Shown piece after piece: positions 56,124 through 64,000 of a DNA stretch of 64,000 nucleotides (positions are counted from its first letter, which is position 1; each line of letters starts with the position of its first letter). The stretch covers positions 16,675 through 80,674 of the forward strand of contig NZ_VIDQ01000026.1 in the NCBI RefSeq assembly GCF_009760915.1, read 5' to 3'. The notes under the pieces were generated by a model. The model did not search any database, had not been told where the DNA came from, and was given only the letters and a program-made list of their open reading frames with translations. This DNA is from Azohydromonas aeria (GTDB lineage Bacteria; Pseudomonadota; Gammaproteobacteria; Burkholderiales; Burkholderiaceae_C). Made by a program: the position numbers and the translations under genes.

Positions 56124-57773
56124 TTACTGCCCCGTCCCGCAAATCGCCCGCGTCGCCGGCGCCTGCAGCCAGCGGATGGCATCGCTCCAGAACAAGTAAT
56201 CCTCGCGCGTGCCGATCTTCGACAGGTCGAACACGCGCCTCGGTGCGGAGGCGGGCTGCGGGTCGCCACTGCCGAGAATCAGCACCTGCCGGCCTGAACC
56301 GGGCTGTTCCAGCCGGGCATCGTGGCCGGCGCTGTATTCCCGCAGCCGCCAGCCCGACTGCATCAGGTACAGCGGCAGCCAGCCCCAGCTCCAGTCGTTG
56401 TGGCCGTATTTGGGAATGGGCGACATCAGCACCGTCACGTCGGCGCCGCAGGATTTCACTGCCTCGGACAGCTGCCGCGTGAACAGCACGCTGTTTTGCG
56501 GCAGCTCGAAATTGTCCATCTGCCTCAGGAATCCCACGTAGCCGCCGGCGGAGCGGGCGCCGTCGTGGGTGCCGACGATCAGGGGATTTTCCGTCCAGGC
56601 CGCCAGCGGGCGCTGTTTCAGCGCTTCCGGCGCCGGGATGCCGACCAGCGCCAGGGTCGCGAGAATACCCAGTGGCAGCGCCACGCCGGCGCGGAAGAAT
56701 TGAGGCGCCCCGGATCCGGAAACGGTGCCCGGGCCGGCCGTGCCGGCTGGGAGCCCGGGCTGGAATTTCCAGGCCAGCGCCTGCGCCACGGCCACGGTCA
56801 GCCACAGGAAGAAGGGCAGCAGGTATTTCCCGGAATACAGGTTGTGCAGTGGCGCCAGCGTCGGCAGCACGGCGGCGCCCAGCAGCAGCCAGGCCCCGAG
56901 ACGTCCGGCGCGCGCGGGCCCGCCGTGGCGGTGCGCGGCCCAGCCCAGCAGCGGGAACACCAGCAGCGCCGGCCCCATCGAGAACAGCACGATCTTGAGC
57001 CGGTAGGCCATGCTGACCGTGAACTCGCCCGCGCCGTAGCGCTGCAGGATCGCCGCGGCGTCGCGCAGGAAGCCCGGCTGCCAGGCCAGGAAGGCCAGCG
57101 CCGTGGCCAGGCCCCCGGCCACGAAGGCCAGCGCCAGGCGCAGCCGCGCGCGCGGTGGCGCCCACACCAGCAGCAGCGCCAGCGCGGTCAGCGCAAGCGC
57201 GGCGAAATCCAGCCGGAACAGGCAGCCCAGCGCGAAGCTCGCGCCGCCGGCCACGGCCAGCGCCGGGCGCGGCCGGACGCCGTCGCATGCGGCATGCACC
57301 AGCAGCAGCGCGCCGGCAATGAAGGGCAGCCCCAGCGCCGAGGTGTTGAAGTACAGCGTCGTGACCCAGATCTCGGCCACGGCCAGCGTCAGCGCCAGCG
57401 CCACGCTGCGCGGAAAGGGCAGCACGCGCAGCATGCGCCGCAGCAGCAGGTACAGCAGCGCCAGCCCGGCCCCGCCGAAGCCCTGCGCCACGTAGGTCAG
57501 GTCGAAGGGCCGGTGCAGCAGCGGGTACAGCGCCGACAGCAGCTCGTAGGACAGCGGCTGCCAGTGGTAGCGGTAGACGCCCAGGCGCCCCAGCGCCTCG
57601 AACTGGCTCATGCCGAACAGCAGCGCCAGCCCGTCGCCCTCGAAGCCCTGGCGGTCGCCGAAGAGCATCGGCACCAGCACCAGGCCGAGCACGATCGCCG
57701 GCGTCGCCCACCGGGCCGTGTGCGGCGTCCGGGCCAGGGCGGGCCCTGGCGAGCCCTGCAACTGCGCGCTCAT
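56124..57773 (-). CDS. Polytopic membrane glycosyltransferase-like protein (GT-C type, putative)
   Basis: 549 residues with about 10-11 transmembrane helices in the first 420 residues and a periplasmic C-terminal domain. The first periplasmic loop has FEGDGLALLFGMSQFEALGR with acidic residues (Glu, Asp) where GT-C enzymes such as PMT/ArnT carry their catalytic acidic site, and RYHWQPLSYELLSALYPLLH follows; NLYSGKYLLPFFLWLTVAVA lies in a later helix. It is not clearly one known family, so the GT-C call is an inference from topology plus the neighbouring lipid-sugar genes. Its stop faces the forward operon across a 514-base gap. Confidence 0.65.
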   Translation of the reverse strand: MSAQLQGSPGPALARTPHTARWATPAIVLGLVLVPMLFGDRQGFEGDGLALLFGMSQFEALGRLGVYRYHWQPLSYELLSALYPLLHRPFDLTYVAQGFGGAGLALLYLLLRRMLRVLPFPRSVALALTLAVAEIWVTTLYFNTSALGLPFIAGALLLVHAACDGVRPRPALAVAGGASFALGCLFRLDFAALALTALALLLVWAPPRARLRLALAFVAGGLATALAFLAWQPGFLRDAAAILQRYGAGEFTVSMAYRLKIVLFSMGPALLVFPLLGWAAHRHGGPARAGRLGAWLLLGAAVLPTLAPLHNLYSGKYLLPFFLWLTVAVAQALAWKFQPGLPAGTAGPGTVSGSGAPQFFRAGVALPLGILATLALVGIPAPEALKQRPLAAWTENPLIVGTHDGARSAGGYVGFLRQMDNFELPQNSVLFTRQLSEAVKSCGADVTVLMSPIPKYGHNDWSWGWLPLYLMQSGWRLREYSAGHDARLEQPGSGRQVLILGSGDPQPASAPRRVFDLSKIGTREDYLFWSDAIRWLQAPATRAICGTGQ

Positions 57774-57792
57774 TGCCGTCTCCCGCGGGGCT

Positions 57793-59256
57793 TCAGGCGC
57801 TGACCCAGATCAGCAGCACCGTCGCCACCACGATGACGCGGCTGACCCAGTCGCGCGCCGCGAACACCACCGGATCGTCGTGCAGGTTGCGCCGGTTGGC
57901 CTTGAGCCACAGCCGCAGCAGCCAGAACAGCAGCATCGGGCCCAGGACCCACAGGTACTCCGGGTGCGTGAAGCGCTGCGCCGTGAGCGGGTCGTTGAGG
58001 TAGAGCAGCAGCACCACCACCGCCAGCTGCCCCGCGGCGGTGCCCGCGGCGATGACGAAGGTCTGGTCGCCGATGAGGTAGCCGCGCGAGCGCAACGCCG
58101 CCGTGTCGGTGGGCAGCGTCATGGCGATCTCGACGTAGCGCTTGGCGAAGGCCAGGCTCAGGAACAGGAACACCGAGAAGCTGAAGATCCACAGCGACAG
58201 CGGCACGCCCAGCGCCGCCGCGCCGGCCACGATGCGCAGCGTGTAGAGGATCGCCAGCACGAACACGTCGAGCACCGCGCGGCGCTTCAGGCGCAGCGAG
58301 TACGACAGGCTCAGCGCCATGTAGATGAGCAGGCAGGCCGTGAAGCGCAGCGGCAGCGTGGTCAGCGACAGCGCGAGCGAGCCGGCGAACAGCGCCCCGC
58401 CCATGCCCATGGCTGCCGGGATGGACACCAGCCCGCTGGCGAAGGGGCGGTGGCGCTTGCGCACGTGGCGCCGGTCGGCCTCCAGGTCGAGCAGGTCGTT
58501 GACCACGTAGATGGCCGAGGCCATCAGCGAGAACGCCAGCATCGCCAGCGGCACGTTGAGCAGCTGCGCCGCGCTGAGCTGCGAGATTGCCGGCAGCATG
58601 GGCAGCAGCGGCAGCGCGATGAGCACGTTCTTGAGCCACTGGTGCAGCCGCAGCCCGTAGAGCACGTCGAGCAGCCGCGCGCGCGGCGGGCGGATCACGG
58701 TGCCCACCGGCGCCACCGCGCGCGCCGCGCTCTCCAGCGCGGCCGAGCGCGTGACCAGCACCGCCTGCGCCGTCTCGCGCCAGATGGGCAGGTCCACGCG
58801 GCGGTCGCCGACATAGGCGAAGGCGCCGTCGCCGTGCGCGCGCGCGTCGGCCTGGATGGCTTCGAGCTTGTCGCGGCCACGGAAGTTGCGGGTGCCGTCG
58901 GAGGCGATCACGGCGTCGAACAGGCCCAGGTGCTGCGCCACCTCGCGCGCCAGCCGCGCGTCGGAGGCGGTGGCCAGCACCACGCGGCGGCCTTCGGCGC
59001 GGGCCTCGCGGATCAGCGCCAGCACCTCCTCGCGGTAGGGCAGGGCAGCGACGTCGAGCTCCACGCGCTGCGCGATCTCGCGCTTGAGACGGGCCTTGCC
59101 CTGCAGCAGCCAGCCGGGCAGGCGCGGCAGCGCGGCCGGGTCGGCGCGCACGAGCTTGAGGGCGGACTCGTGCAGCAGGTCGGTGGCGATGAGCGTGCCG
59201 TCGAGGTCCACGTACAGCGGCAGCGGCGCGCTCTCGTCCTGCGGCGCGGCGTTCAT
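57793..59256 (-). CDS. HAD-UbiA fusion, predicted polyprenyl-phosphate phosphoribosyl/sugar transferase
   Basis: 487-residue fusion. Residues about 14-205 are a HAD phosphatase (YVDLDGTLI with Asp17/Asp19, ATASDARLAREVAQH, and AYVGDRRVDLPIW as motif IV). Residues about 215-487 are a UbiA-superfamily membrane domain with the polar motifs YVVNDLLDLEADRRHVRKRH (NDxxDxxxD) and SLRLKRRAVLDVFVLAILYT (DxxxD-like), closest to the DPPR-synthase branch that attaches 5-phosphoribose to polyprenyl phosphate. The HAD part would remove the 5-phosphate, giving both steps in one chain. Start at 59256, 8 bases after the SDR stop. Confidence 0.85.
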   Translation of the reverse strand: MNAAPQDESAPLPLYVDLDGTLIATDLLHESALKLVRADPAALPRLPGWLLQGKARLKREIAQRVELDVAALPYREEVLALIREARAEGRRVVLATASDARLAREVAQHLGLFDAVIASDGTRNFRGRDKLEAIQADARAHGDGAFAYVGDRRVDLPIWRETAQAVLVTRSAALESAARAVAPVGTVIRPPRARLLDVLYGLRLHQWLKNVLIALPLLPMLPAISQLSAAQLLNVPLAMLAFSLMASAIYVVNDLLDLEADRRHVRKRHRPFASGLVSIPAAMGMGGALFAGSLALSLTTLPLRFTACLLIYMALSLSYSLRLKRRAVLDVFVLAILYTLRIVAGAAALGVPLSLWIFSFSVFLFLSLAFAKRYVEIAMTLPTDTAALRSRGYLIGDQTFVIAAGTAAGQLAVVVLLLYLNDPLTAQRFTHPEYLWVLGPMLLFWLLRLWLKANRRNLHDDPVVFAARDWVSRVIVVATVLLIWVSA

Positions 59257-59264
59257 GGCGGGCT

Positions 59265-60212
59265 TCACTGGCGCGCTCCGGCCCGCAGCGGCTCCAGGGC
59301 CTGCGCGTGGATGTGGCGCGCGATGTCGCGCGCGATGCGGGCGTTGTCGTGGCGCGGCTGCCAGCCCAGCGCCAGCGAGCGCTCGATGTCGAGCACGTGC
59401 GGCCAGGTCAGCATCAGCACCTGCTCGCGCGCCAGCAGCCGCCAGCCGCTCAAGGCCGCCAGCAGCCGCAGCGGCGCCAGCGGCAGGCGCACGATGCGCG
59501 TGGGCGGGGCGCCCAGCTCCTGCTCGATCTCGCGCACCCACTGCACGATGGACAGCGGCGCCGGCGCCGCGGCGTTGTAGAAGCCCTGCGCGCCCTGGCG
59601 CAACACGGCCTCGATGAGCCGGGCCACGTCCTCGACGTGCACCATGGCCGTGGGGTGCGTGCCCGCGCCGACGATGGGCACCGGGCGCCCGCGCGCGATG
59701 GCGCGCACGAAGCCGCGGAACAGCCCCTCGCGCCCGGGGCCGCCGATGATGCAGGGGATCACGGTGGCCCAGCGCGGCAGCGCCTGCTCCACCAGCGCCT
59801 GCGCCGCCAGCTTGGAGCGGCTGTACACGCCCTGGCCCTGCATCGGGCTGCCGGGGCCGTAGCGCTCGGCGCCGTTCTGCGCATACATCATGCTGGTGCC
59901 GATGTTGACGAAGTGGGTGGCCGTGCCGGCGTAGCGCGCCGCCAGGTGCCGCGTGGCCTCGACGTTGTTGCGCCGGAACCAGGCCGCGCGCGCGAGCAGC
60001 GGCAGCTCCGGCGACACGTACTGCACCGCGGCGGCATGCACCACCGCGTCGACGTCGGGCAGCGTGGCGGTGAAGCCGGCGTCGGCCAGGTCGCCGCGCA
60101 GGTCCACCGCGCCGTGGCGGTCGGTGGTCGTCACGGCATGGCCGGCCTCGCGCAGGCGCCGTGCGGTGGGGCGGCCCAGGAAACCGTGGGCCCCGGTCAG
60201 CAGCACATGCAT
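59265..60212 (-). CDS. NAD-dependent epimerase/dehydratase (SDR)
   Basis: 315-residue extended SDR. Nucleotide motif LLTGAHGFLGRPTARRL (GxxGxxG), VDAVVHAAAVQYV, active-site NIGTSMMYAQNGAERY and VYSRSKLAAQALVEQ (YxxxK), and a C-terminal sugar-binding part with FYNAAAPAPLSIVQWVREIE. In the neighbouring HAD-UbiA context it would modify a lipid-linked or nucleotide pentose, by analogy with the epimerase step in arabinose-lipid synthesis, though it lacks a recognisable DprE1 partner in the window. Ends 8 bases before the HAD-UbiA gene. Confidence 0.85.
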   Translation of the reverse strand: MHVLLTGAHGFLGRPTARRLREAGHAVTTTDRHGAVDLRGDLADAGFTATLPDVDAVVHAAAVQYVSPELPLLARAAWFRRNNVEATRHLAARYAGTATHFVNIGTSMMYAQNGAERYGPGSPMQGQGVYSRSKLAAQALVEQALPRWATVIPCIIGGPGREGLFRGFVRAIARGRPVPIVGAGTHPTAMVHVEDVARLIEAVLRQGAQGFYNAAAPAPLSIVQWVREIEQELGAPPTRIVRLPLAPLRLLAALSGWRLLAREQVLMLTWPHVLDIERSLALGWQPRHDNARIARDIARHIHAQALEPLRAGARQ

Positions 60213-60221
60213 GCCCGCCCC

Positions 60222-60596
60222 TCAGCCGCGCGAGAGGATGATCACGCCGATCATGATCACGGCGATGCCCAGCAGCCGCATCGGCGTGATCGCCTCGCCC
60301 AGGAAGCGCCAGGCGATGAAGGCGTTGACGACGTAGCCGATGGACAGCATCGGATACGCCACCATCACGTCCACGCGCGACAGCGCTGCGATCCACAGCA
60401 CCAGGCTGACCACGTAGCAGCACAGCCCGCCCACGATCCAGGGCTGCGTGCCGATATCCAGGGCCAATTGCATCGGATTCGGCCCGCCATTGAGCTGGAT
60501 GACGCCCAATTGCCGCGTGCCGGCTTTGAGAAACAATTGCGCCGCCGCGTTGAGCAGCACGCCGCTGATGATCAAGGCAAAGGTGGCTGGTTTCAT
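60222..60596 (-). CDS. Small 4-TM EamA/SMR-type transporter (ArnE/ArnF-like flippase candidate)
   Basis: 124 residues with four transmembrane helices (about 6-25, 45-65, 72-92, 98-120). The motifs ALIISGVLLNAAAQLFLKAG and RVDVMVAYPMLSIGYVVNAF and FLGEAITPMRLLGIAVIMIG are the EamA/SMR pattern shared with ArnE and ArnF, which flip undecaprenyl-phosphate-aminoarabinose. The gene heads the right-arm operon, before SDR, HAD-UbiA and GT-C, matching a lipid-sugar flippase role by context. Start at 60596 (GACGGGA upstream); an ATG five codons earlier is possible. Confidence 0.8.
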   Translation of the reverse strand: MKPATFALIISGVLLNAAAQLFLKAGTRQLGVIQLNGGPNPMQLALDIGTQPWIVGGLCCYVVSLVLWIAALSRVDVMVAYPMLSIGYVVNAFIAWRFLGEAITPMRLLGIAVIMIGVIILSRG

Positions 60597-60932
60597 GGCA
60601 AATCCCGTCATCAGGCCAGTATCGGTGCCACCGCGGCCATTTGCAGCTTTGCAAACCTGGGTTTCCCGTGTTCACGCACCGGCGGATGGTGGGGCCATTT
60701 CGGCGTCTGTCGGCGAGTATCGGCGGGCCTTTAATTGCTCGTCAGGGCTGTCACGTTTTCGGTCTTGACAATAAATGAATAAGGGTTAAGCCGGGTAGGG
60801 TGCCGGCTGCGCCGGAGCCTGTCCCGGCCATGAAAAAGCCGCCGCGGCCCGGGCGGGCGGCGGCGGCTGCGGGGGCGGCCGGTGGCGGCCACGCCAGGCG
60901 CGGCCGGTCCGGCAATGGCCGTGGCGCCGGCG
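60597..60932. promoter_or_regulatory. Gene-free gap with right-arm promoter region and cysNC terminator
   Basis: 336 bases upstream of the right-arm operon and downstream of cysNC. It carries CCCGTGTTCA (60665-60674), also found before epsD, and TTGACA at 60764-60769 with no proper -10. The remaining sequence shows no gene. Confidence 0.4.
60833..60868 (-). terminator. Terminator after cysNC (reverse strand)
   Basis: On the reverse strand a 9-bp stem (60860-60868 with 60837-60845) is followed by a T-run (A-run 60833-60837 on this strand), 65 bases after the cysNC stop. Confidence 0.75.
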
Positions 60933-62837
60933 TCAGTCGATGAAGCGCAGCTCGCGCAGCTTGGCGACGACGGCGTCGGCCGCCTGCTCGGCCGTGGTCT
61001 GCGCGGTGTTGACGCGCAGCTCCGGCGCTTCGGGCGGCTCGTAGGGGCTGTCGATGCCGGTGAAGTTGAGCAGTTCGCCGCGGCGCGCCTTCTTGTAGAG
61101 GCCCTTGACGTCGCGCTCCTCGGCGATCTCCAGCGGCGTGTCGACGTGGATCTCGATGAACTCGCCCTCGGCCAGCAGGCTGCGCGCGAGCTCGCGCTCG
61201 GCGCGGAAGGGCGAGATGAAGGCCGTCATCACGATCAGCCCGGCGTCGGCCATGAGCCGCGCCACCTCGGCCACGCGGCGGATGTTCTCCACGCGGTCGG
61301 CCTCGGTGAAGCCCAGGTCCTTGTTCAGGCCGTGGCGCACGTTGTCGCCGTCGAGCAGGTAGGTGTGCCGGCCCAGGGCGTGCAGCTTCTTCTCGACCAG
61401 GTTGGCGATGGTGGACTTGCCCGCGCCGGAGAGGCCCGTGAACCACAGCACCGCCGGCTTCTGGCCCTTCTGCAGCGCGCGCGCCTCCTTGTTCACGTCC
61501 ACCGGCTGCAGGTGGATGTTGTGGGCGCGGCGCAGCGCGAAGTGCAGCATCCCGGCGCCGACCGTGGAGTTGGTCATGCGGTCGATCAGGATGAAGCCGC
61601 CGGTGTCGCGGTTGGCGCCGTAGGCGTCGAAGGGCACCGGGCGGTCCAGCGCCAGGTTGCACACGCCGATCTCGTTGAGCTCCAGCTTCTTGGCCGCCAG
61701 GTGCTCCAGCGTGTTGACGTTGACCTTGTACTTGGGCTCGGTGATGGTGGCGCTGACCGTGCTGGTGCCGATCTTGAGCAGGTAGGGACGCCCGGGCAGC
61801 AGCGCGTCCTCGGCCATCCAGACGATGGTGCACTCGAACTGGTCGGCCACCTCCGCCGGCGCCTCGGCCTTGCAGATCACGTCGCCGCGCGAGATGTCGA
61901 TCTCGTCGGCCAGCGTCAGCGTGACCGACTGCCCGGCCACGGCCTGGGAGAGGTCGCCGTCGGCGGTGACGATGCGCGCCACGCGGCTCTCGCGCCCCGA
62001 GGGCAGCACGCGCACGCGGTCGTCGGGGCGGATCACGCCGCTAGCGATGGTGCCGGCGAAGCCGCGGAAGTCGAGGTTGGGGCGGTTCACCCACTGCACC
62101 GGCAGCCGGAAGTCGCCGGCCTGCTGCGCGCTCTCCTCGATCTCCACCGTCTCCAGGAAGCCCATGAGCGTCGGGCCGCGGTACCAGGGCGTGCTGTCGC
62201 TGTGCTGCAGCATGTTGTCGCCGCGCAGGGCCGACAGCGGGATGGCGGTGATGTCGGTCAGCCCGATCTGGCGCGCGAAGGCGCGGTACTGCTCCTCGAT
62301 GTCGCGGAAGGTCTGCTCGGAGTAGCCCACCAGGTCCATCTTGTTGATGGCCAGCACCACCTTCCTGATGCCGATGAGGCTCACCAGGTAGCTGTGGCGC
62401 CGCGTCTGCGTGAGCACGCCCTTGCGCGCGTCGATCAGGATCACGGCCACGTCGGCCGTGGAGGCGCCGGTGATCATGTTGCGCGTGTACTGCTCGTGGC
62501 CGGGCGTGTCGGCCACGATGAACTTGCGCCGGTCGGTGGAGAAGAAGCGGTAGGCGACGTCGATGGTGATGCCCTGCTCGCGCTCGGCGGCCAGGCCGTC
62601 CACGAGCAGCGCGAAGTCGATCTCGCCGCCCTGCGTGCCCCACTTGCGCGAGTCGGCCTCGATGGCGGCGAGCTGGTCCTCGAACAGCATCTTCGATTCG
62701 TAGAGCAGCCGCCCGATGACGGTGCTCTTGCCGTCGTCCACGCTGCCGCAGGTGATGAAGCGCAGCAGGCTCTTGTGCTCGTGCTGCTTGAGGTACTGCT
62801 CGATGTCGTCGGCGATCAGGTCGGATACGTGGGCCAT
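60933..62837 (-). CDS. cysNC: Bifunctional sulfate adenylyltransferase subunit 1 / APS kinase (CysN-CysC fusion)
   Basis: 634 residues. Residues 1-430 are the CysN GTPase that powers ATP sulfurylase: [38 protein letters not shown] and NKMDLVG. Residues about 450-634 are the CysC APS kinase: [20 protein letters not shown] (Walker A) and [20 protein letters not shown]. With CysD it turns sulfate and ATP into APS and then PAPS, the donor for the five sulfotransferases at 47.4-55.1 kb. Fusions of CysN and CysC are known. Ends 65 bases before a terminator; cysD is 69 bases upstream. Confidence 0.96.
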   Translation of the reverse strand: MAHVSDLIADDIEQYLKQHEHKSLLRFITCGSVDDGKSTVIGRLLYESKMLFEDQLAAIEADSRKWGTQGGEIDFALLVDGLAAEREQGITIDVAYRFFSTDRRKFIVADTPGHEQYTRNMITGASTADVAVILIDARKGVLTQTRRHSYLVSLIGIRKVVLAINKMDLVGYSEQTFRDIEEQYRAFARQIGLTDITAIPLSALRGDNMLQHSDSTPWYRGPTLMGFLETVEIEESAQQAGDFRLPVQWVNRPNLDFRGFAGTIASGVIRPDDRVRVLPSGRESRVARIVTADGDLSQAVAGQSVTLTLADEIDISRGDVICKAEAPAEVADQFECTIVWMAEDALLPGRPYLLKIGTSTVSATITEPKYKVNVNTLEHLAAKKLELNEIGVCNLALDRPVPFDAYGANRDTGGFILIDRMTNSTVGAGMLHFALRRAHNIHLQPVDVNKEARALQKGQKPAVLWFTGLSGAGKSTIANLVEKKLHALGRHTYLLDGDNVRHGLNKDLGFTEADRVENIRRVAEVARLMADAGLIVMTAFISPFRAERELARSLLAEGEFIEIHVDTPLEIAEERDVKGLYKKARRGELLNFTGIDSPYEPPEAPELRVNTAQTTAEQAADAVVAKLRELRFID

Positions 62838-62906
62838 GGTGTGTCCTTGGTCAGTGGGAGGGGTGCTTTCGAGCGGGTGCGCGCGCGGCGTGCGCGGCGC
62901 GGCGGC

Positions 62907-63806
62907 TCAGAAGTAGCCCTCCTGCTTCTTCTTCTCCATGGAGGCCGCGGTGTCGTGGTCGATCATGCGGCCCTGGCGCTCCGAGGTGCGCGCCAGCAGC
63001 ATCTCCTGGATGATGGCCGGCAGCGTGTCGGCCTCGGACTCGACGGCGCCGCTGAGCGGGTAGCAGCCCAGGGTGCGGAAGCGCACCTTGCGCATCATCG
63101 GCACCTCGCCCGCGCGCAGCGGGAAGCGCTCGTCGTCCACCATGATCAGCGTGCCGTCGCGCTCGACCACCGGGCGCTCCTTGGCCAGGTACAGCGGCAC
63201 GATGGGCACGTTCTCCAGGTAGATGTACTGCCAGATGTCGAGCTCGGTCCAGTTGGAGATCGGGAAGACGCGGATCGACTCGCCCTTGTGCTTGCGCGCG
63301 TTGTAGAGCTTCCACAGCTCCGGGCGCTGGTTCTTCGGGTCCCAGCGGTGCTGCGCGGTGCGGAACGAGAAGATGCGCTCCTTGGCGCGCGACTTCTCCT
63401 CGTCGCGGCGCGCGCCGCCGAAGGCCGCGTCGAAGCCGTGCAGGTCCAGCGCCTGCTTCAGCCCCTGCGTCTTCCACATGTCGGTGTGGATCTGCGAGCC
63501 GTGGTCGAAGGGGTTGATGCCCATGGCCTTGGCCTCGGGGTTCTGGTGCACGAGCAGCTCCATGCCCAGCTCCTCGGCCATGCGCGCGCGCATGGCGTAC
63601 ATGTCGCGGAACTTCCAGGTGGTGTCCACGTGCAGCAGCGGGAAGGGCGGCGGCGCCGGGTAGAAGGCCTTCTTGGCCAGGTGCAGCATCACGGCGCTGT
63701 CCTTGCCGATCGAGTACAGCATCACCGGCTTGTCGGCCTCCGCGACCACCTCGCGCATGATGTGGATGCTCTCGGCCTCCAGGCGTTGCAGATGGGTCAG
63801 TTTCAT
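62907..63806 (-). CDS. cysD: Sulfate adenylyltransferase subunit 2
   Basis: 299-residue PP-loop ATP sulfurylase subunit. The PP-loop [20 protein letters not shown] and [20 protein letters not shown] with the [19 protein letters not shown] and [20 protein letters not shown] regions are the CysD hallmarks. It makes APS from sulfate and ATP with CysN. First gene of the cysD-cysNC pair; upstream, only 24 bases from the ATG, lies a terminator-like hairpin, suggesting control of entry into the operon. Confidence 0.96.
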   Translation of the reverse strand: MKLTHLQRLEAESIHIMREVVAEADKPVMLYSIGKDSAVMLHLAKKAFYPAPPPFPLLHVDTTWKFRDMYAMRARMAEELGMELLVHQNPEAKAMGINPFDHGSQIHTDMWKTQGLKQALDLHGFDAAFGGARRDEEKSRAKERIFSFRTAQHRWDPKNQRPELWKLYNARKHKGESIRVFPISNWTELDIWQYIYLENVPIVPLYLAKERPVVERDGTLIMVDDERFPLRAGEVPMMRKVRFRTLGCYPLSGAVESEADTLPAIIQEMLLARTSERQGRMIDHDTAASMEKKKQEGYF

Positions 63807-63830
63807 GGGCTGCTCTCTCTTGGGGGACGG

Positions 63831-63859
63831 AAAAACGGCCGCCGCGCGCCGCGCGGCGG
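63831..63859 (-). terminator. Terminator- or attenuator-like hairpin just before cysD
   Basis: On the reverse strand CCGCCGCGCG (63850-63859) and its inverse (63839-63848) form a 10-bp palindrome, followed by CCGT5 (A-run 63831-63835) that ends 24 bases before the cysD ATG at 63806. It may end an upstream transcript or attenuate cysD. Confidence 0.6.
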
Positions 63860-64000
63860 ATGAAGCAAGCGAAGGTTCGGCCGCCGGCCGGGCCGGGCGC
63901 CACGGCGCCGGCGCCGGCGCGCCGCGGCGGCCCTCGACGGCCGGCGCGCTCAGGATGGGCGCCGGTGGCTTCGGGGGCAGGGCGCGCGGCGCGGCGGCCG

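Overview
The window is GC-rich and densely coded. Gene content and order point to a betaproteobacterium of the order Burkholderiales, most likely Comamonadaceae-like. The evidence is the run hisI-hisE / HIT / tatABC / DegS-like protease / Nif3 / petABC / sspA-sspB, the secA-argJ pair, the 1312-residue DUF3683 FAD/Fe-S protein, and the epsDEFG-exosortase B exopolysaccharide (EPS) operon. Taxonomy is inferred from synteny and has not been tested by search.

Layout. 1-6744: dusB (cut by the left edge), a YqaA-like membrane protein, a TTC38-like TPR protein, a GlxA-type AraC regulator, an M32 carboxypeptidase, an MntA-HepT toxin-antitoxin pair and an unknown protein. 6834-14902: a DmeF-like metal exporter with a long His-rich loop, a Tat-exported DUF411 protein, argB, a HAD nucleotidase, slmA, pdeM, a DUF815 ATPase, a MutT-like Nudix protein, hisI-hisE, a small membrane protein and a HIT protein. 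15010-24518: tatABC, then (reverse) a DegS-like protease, Nif3-like protein, pdxA, mscL (reverse), the cytochrome bc1 operon petABC, and sspA-sspB. 24561-35249: tRNA-Thr(UGU), a DciA-like DUF721 protein, secA, argJ, the giant FAD/Fe-S oxidoreductase, an MgtC-like protein, a DUF971 protein and ubiE.

35239-63806 is the accessory part and the most interesting one: a large EPS locus between ubiE and the left-of-window genes on one side and PAPS-synthesis genes on the other. The left arm (reverse) has a split Alg14/Alg13-type glycosyltransferase pair, an unrecognised aldo/keto-reductase-like protein, a Gfo/Idh/MocA oxidoreductase and a GT4 glycosyltransferase. The central operon (forward) has epsD, epsE, epsF, epsG, xrtB, epsI, a polymerase/ligase-like protein, five divergent sulfotransferases interleaved with a GT4 enzyme and a flippase, and a hexapeptide acyltransferase. 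The right arm (reverse) has a 4-TM small transporter, an SDR, a HAD-UbiA fusion and a polytopic GT-C-like protein, which together look like a polyprenyl-phosphate-sugar pathway with its own flippase and transferase. Next to it are cysD and cysNC, which make APS and PAPS. Read together, the locus is predicted to build, export and extensively sulfate an exopolysaccharide, possibly decorated from a lipid-linked pentose donor, with sulfate donor supply encoded alongside.

No CRISPR array, rRNA, phage or transposase gene was seen. Small mobile-looking sequences do occur: an 80-bp palindrome-bearing insertion between xrtB and epsI that keeps stop-start overlaps through a 27-codon ORF, and a 161-bp element with 36-bp imperfect inverted repeats in the convergent gap at 55.8-56.0 kb.
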